Source of the DNA: Bdellovibrionales bacterium
GTDB taxonomy: Bacteria; Bdellovibrionota; Bdellovibrionia; Bdellovibrionales; UBA1609
Length of the DNA stretch: 64,000 bases
Assembly (NCBI GenBank): GCA_016716765.1
Contig: JADJVA010000025.1
Span: 496,001-560,000, forward strand
Reading direction: 5' to 3'
Positions 61,477-64,000 of the stretch are shown here, in pieces. The notes under the pieces are model-generated. The model saw only the letters and a list, made by a program, of their open reading frames with translations. It had not been told where the DNA came from and searched no databases. Each line of letters starts with the position of its first letter. Position 1 is the stretch's first letter. The position numbers and the translations under genes were made by a program.

Positions 61477-61965
61477 TCAATCTTGTGTTTTGAGGTCTTG
61501 GAGCACTCGCTTCAGAAGTTGGCTGCAACTGTCTTCGAGGATATCTAAAACCAGTCGAAAGCCATCTTCGCCGTCATGGTAGGGATCGGGCACGTGAGGT
61601 ACTTTGTGGATTCGACAGAAACTAATCATAGGATAAACTTTGGCTTTTGCTGCTTCAGAAGGTGCCCACTCAATAACGTTGTCGTAGTTTGATTCATCCA
61701 TGGTCAGGATGTAATCGAAATTATCAAAGTCTCGAAGGGGATCAAACTGCCGTGCCAGAGAGGGGAGATGATAGCCTCGTTCCTGAGAGTGACGGCGCAT
61801 TCTTGTATCAGCGGGTTGACCCGAGTGGAAAGCCGAAGTTCCCGCTGAATCGACACTGATTCTCTGGTCAATTCCTTCCTTTTTTGCCATGGAAAGGAAA
61901 ATTCCTTCAGCAGCCGGACTTCTGCAGATATTTCCAAGGCACACAAACAACAATCTCACTTTCAC
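61477..61965 (-). CDS. Low-molecular-weight protein-tyrosine phosphatase
   Basis: 162 residues. The P-loop 'FVCLGNICRSPAAEGIF' (CxxxxxRS) and the general-acid loop 'VPDPYHDGEDGF' (DPY) are complete. 'MDESNYDNVIEWAP' is the expected middle segment. It is a cytoplasmic LMW-PTP; targets may be capsule kinases or arginine phosphates. GTG start has GGAGG five bases upstream. Confidence 0.95.
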   Translation of the reverse strand: MKVRLLFVCLGNICRSPAAEGIFLSMAKKEGIDQRISVDSAGTSAFHSGQPADTRMRRHSQERGYHLPSLARQFDPLRDFDNFDYILTMDESNYDNVIEWAPSEAAKAKVYPMISFCRIHKVPHVPDPYHDGEDGFRLVLDILEDSCSQLLKRVLQDLKTQD

Positions 61966-61980
61966 GGGGACCTCCGTTTT

Positions 61981-63105
61981 TTACTGACTTTCAATTTCAA
62001 ATTGGCGTTCTTCTGAAGAGGAAGCAGTTCTGATTTCAAAATACACTCTCCCTATCTCCCGACCCTCTGTTGTCTCGACCTGCACGCGCCAATTGCCAGG
62101 CTCATAATTTGCTTTTGTACCAAAGCCCCGAAAGCCTTCTTCTCGACCTCCGCTGACCCTCAAAGGGACTTTGTCCTGGCTCTCCCAGCCTCGGAGTGGA
62201 TCCTTTTTTAACCAATGGAGGCGAATTTCATCTTTGAATTTCGCTGGAGAATAGAGTCGAAAATAGCAGAAAATCTTGTCTCCAGGGGAGGCCATGAAGA
62301 CTTGGTCTCCATTTTGCCAGAATTTCCACCACGGTTTCTGATGGAGCAACTCATATCTGCCGTCTGGGGTTCGCTGAACCTGATGATAAATCCCCATGTA
62401 TTTTATAGAAAGGGGAACTGGAGGAACCAATTGAAGCCAGTAAGCGATCGCAAAGACGGCCAGTATTGCAGTTGAGGGGAGAACAACGACCTTTTCAATT
62501 TTTACGGCAATATCCTTTTGCTTCCGAAGGTAGACCACGATCAGTCCGATGGATCCCAATGTCAAAATCCAGGAAATAAGAAAGGTGGTGAGGCCAACAA
62601 AACCAAGAACAATTGGAACCACATACAAAAGGTAAGAGAGCAGGCACAAGGCAAAGAGCGCCCACTTAAATGGGATTTCCAGCTCCTTGAATCTTTTCAA
62701 TTCATTTGCAACGAGAAGTCCAATCAACACAAGGAGAAACCCAAACGATACAAAAATGGAACTGCTTTTGAAGTAAAACACGGTAAAGCCGCTCAGCAGG
62801 CTTCCAAACATGAAATGAAAAGCCTCCAGGTTGTAGTCCCAAGCCTTTCGCAGGTAAGGAGGCCAGGCCTGGGAGGGTTCCCATCGACGAGTATAGAGAA
62901 CGAGGAAACCGAGTATGATTGCTATGAAAAGACCCTGTTGGGCAATATTCAGCCAATCATCGATGCGTTGAAGAGTGATGATATCAAAGATAAATCCCGC
63001 AAAAAAAAATTCTGCAGCCAAGAACTTTTCATTTCTTAGCCAGAATTTATGCACAGAAGGAGGAACAGCAAGTTTGGGTTGTTTCAAAGTTGAGGTGTTA
63101 ACCAC
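61981..63105 (-). CDS. DUF2914 multi-pass membrane protein
   Basis: 374 residues. Seven or so membrane helices fill residues 28-245, then a soluble C-terminal DUF2914 domain has 'KDEIRLHWLKKDPLRGWESQDKVPLRVSGGREEGFRGFGTKANYEPGNWRVQVETTEGREIGRVYFEI'. That sequence ('W.K.DP..GW', 'GGR..GFRG', 'NY..G.WRV.VET') is diagnostic. Function unknown. GTG start; a 15-bp gap to the LMW-PTP gene downstream makes them an operon. Confidence 0.88.
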   Translation of the reverse strand: MVNTSTLKQPKLAVPPSVHKFWLRNEKFLAAEFFFAGFIFDIITLQRIDDWLNIAQQGLFIAIILGFLVLYTRRWEPSQAWPPYLRKAWDYNLEAFHFMFGSLLSGFTVFYFKSSSIFVSFGFLLVLIGLLVANELKRFKELEIPFKWALFALCLLSYLLYVVPIVLGFVGLTTFLISWILTLGSIGLIVVYLRKQKDIAVKIEKVVVLPSTAILAVFAIAYWLQLVPPVPLSIKYMGIYHQVQRTPDGRYELLHQKPWWKFWQNGDQVFMASPGDKIFCYFRLYSPAKFKDEIRLHWLKKDPLRGWESQDKVPLRVSGGREEGFRGFGTKANYEPGNWRVQVETTEGREIGRVYFEIRTASSSEERQFEIESQ

Positions 63106-63173
63106 GATTTTTTTGACCCTAGTTTGACTTTGGCGCTAGACTCAAATCAAAAAAAATTAATTTAGTCTCGGCC

Positions 63174-63359
63174 TTACCATTTGATTATGCCACGTCCGCG
63201 CAAACGGGAGTAGGCCAGAATGGTGCCACAGATAAGTAAAGTCATCGCAGAAACTTTGCCGGTTGCGGTCTGAACCTCTGTGGCCTTCAAAATAAAAAAG
63301 GCGAAGCCAATACAAAGATACGGCTTTATCTCATAAAATAATTTCTCTACAACTTCCAT
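63174..63359 (-). CDS. Small two-helix membrane protein
   Basis: 61 residues (MEVVEKLFYEIKPYLCIGF...) with two membrane segments, about 12-30 and 37-55, and a basic end (RLRGRGIIKW). ATG 63359 has a GGGGGG run six bases upstream; an extra nine residues are possible from an upstream start. Short but the ribosome site and pattern favour a real gene. Confidence 0.6.
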   Translation of the reverse strand: MEVVEKLFYEIKPYLCIGFAFFILKATEVQTATGKVSAMTLLICGTILAYSRLRGRGIIKW

Positions 63360-63679
63360 ATCGTACCCCCCAGAAAAATGTTTCAAAAGGCGTCGTTTCT
63401 ACAACAGCCTCTGATTGATATAACTCAGTTTAATTAAATTTCTAGATTCATTCCATAATATTTTGAAATTATTAGTGATTTTTGAATTTCCCTGAATATC
63501 TCATAGTCAGATGAACAGATCATCAACGGTCAAAGCCGGCTATATTGGAGTTGGAGGTCGGCTGGTCAAATTTTTAGTGTCTCAGAATAGGAGGTCTTCT
63601 CATAGATTAATGGCCTCAATTGTACTTGGCGAAAGCCATTTGTCTTGTCTGTTCGGAAAAGTAAGATTATCTATCGCTG
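63360..63679. other. 320-bp region without a confident gene
   Basis: AT-rich stretch between divergent genes. A 70-codon frame at 63511-63723 lacks a ribosome site and overlaps the esterase start; I do not accept it as a gene. Confidence 0.5.
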
Positions 63680-64000
63680 ATGTCCTCAACAAAAAAAAGG
63701 CTGCAAAGAATAGGTTCTCTTGACTGCGTGTACCTTCCCGGAGAAGAGGCTGGCCCTTTGGTCGTATTTTTTCACGGCTATGGTGCGGATTGTTGGGATT
63801 TGATCTCAATCAGTGAATCTCTTGATCTGCCTGGTGCAACTTGGGTTTTCCCGAACGGAATTATTGAAGTTCCTATTGGTCCTGGATGGATGGGGCGAGC
63901 TTGGACCGAAATAGATACGGAGGCATTCAATCTCGCTCTTGCTTCCGGGGTTCCTCGTGACCTTAGCTCCGTGCGCTTAACAGGAATGGATCGGGCGCTT
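63680..64000 (+). CDS. Alpha/beta-hydrolase (phospholipase/carboxylesterase type), 3' end cut by window edge
   Basis: 107 residues visible from ATG 63680, still open at the edge. 'GPLVVFFHGYGADCWDLISISESL' is the oxyanion-hole strand of the carboxylesterase/phospholipase family, followed by 'ATWVFPNGIIEVPIGPGWMGRAWTEIDTEAF', also typical. The GxSxG nucleophile lies beyond the window. No strong ribosome site is seen. Confidence 0.8.
   Translation, partial: MSSTKKRLQRIGSLDCVYLPGEEAGPLVVFFHGYGADCWDLISISESLDLPGATWVFPNGIIEVPIGPGWMGRAWTEIDTEAFNLALASGVPRDLSSVRLTGMDRAL

Noticed and set aside
63511..63723. 70-codon frame before the truncated esterase
   Set aside because: No ribosome site, no recognisable pattern, and it overlaps the better-supported esterase start.
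1..64000. CRISPR array, prophage, insertion sequence or rRNA/tRNA genes
   Set aside because: No regularly spaced repeats, integrase, transposase, phage structural genes or RNA gene signatures were seen.

Overview
The window is ordinary, gene-dense bacterial chromosome: about 57 protein genes, no rRNA or tRNA gene, no CRISPR array and no recognisable transposase. Gram-negative features are clear: lipoproteins plus LspA, several small outer-membrane beta-barrels ending in Phe or another hydrophobic residue, HlyD/ABC export and periplasmic proteases. The mix (TTG/GTG starts with strong Shine-Dalgarno sites, B12-dependent NrdJ, secreted astacin and M28 peptidases, QEGLA protein, orphan deoxyhypusine synthase-like protein, many lipoproteins) suggests a Bdellovibrionota-type or related 'deltaproteobacterial' organism. 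That placement is inference only.

Layout. 1-5.7 kb: leftward export operon, tesA-like esterase, ybbA ATPase, ybbP permease, HlyD adaptor and a second permease cut by the window edge. 5.8-10.8 kb: THUMP rRNA methyltransferase, a lipoprotein/membrane-protein pair, a stand-alone rpsN and a response regulator. 10.8-16.6 kb: sppA, an orphan ParA with a small partner, a DUF4336/exonuclease/flavin-reductase operon and a small XRE regulator. 16.6-25 kb: PhoD-like phosphatase, EamA transporter, cytochrome c, pdxH, ClC channel and nrdJ with paired NrdR boxes. 25-38 kb: typA, DUF432-MscS, a cluster of three RNA methyltransferases, outer-membrane proteins, TerC, an AI-2E-type permease and DUF486. 37.5-38.1 kb: a 600-bp nested inverted-repeat element with a 16-G run. 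38-49.8 kb: outer-membrane protein, lspA, astacin, two PLP enzymes, PIG-L deacetylase, NagB-like protein, DUF1704, ATP-grasp, a deiminase-fold lipoprotein and a frameshifted glutamate-synthase-family gene. 49.8-64 kb: VWA lipoprotein, hybrid-less histidine kinase, ChaN/XRE pair, DHS-like, AcuI-like, an exported nucleotidyltransferase-like protein, a large PD40-M28-PDZ protease, LMW phosphatase, DUF2914 and a truncated esterase.

The most unusual items are the nested palindromic element (with terminal remnants near 10.7 and 16.6 kb), the deiminase-fold lipoprotein lacking its catalytic His and Cys, the exported nucleotidyltransferase-like protein, and two single-base frame disruptions (tesA signal peptide; glutamate synthase family gene). 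Start sites were chosen mainly by Shine-Dalgarno spacing and by signal peptide or family fit; where they differ from the longest open frame this is stated. All family assignments are by eye from motifs.
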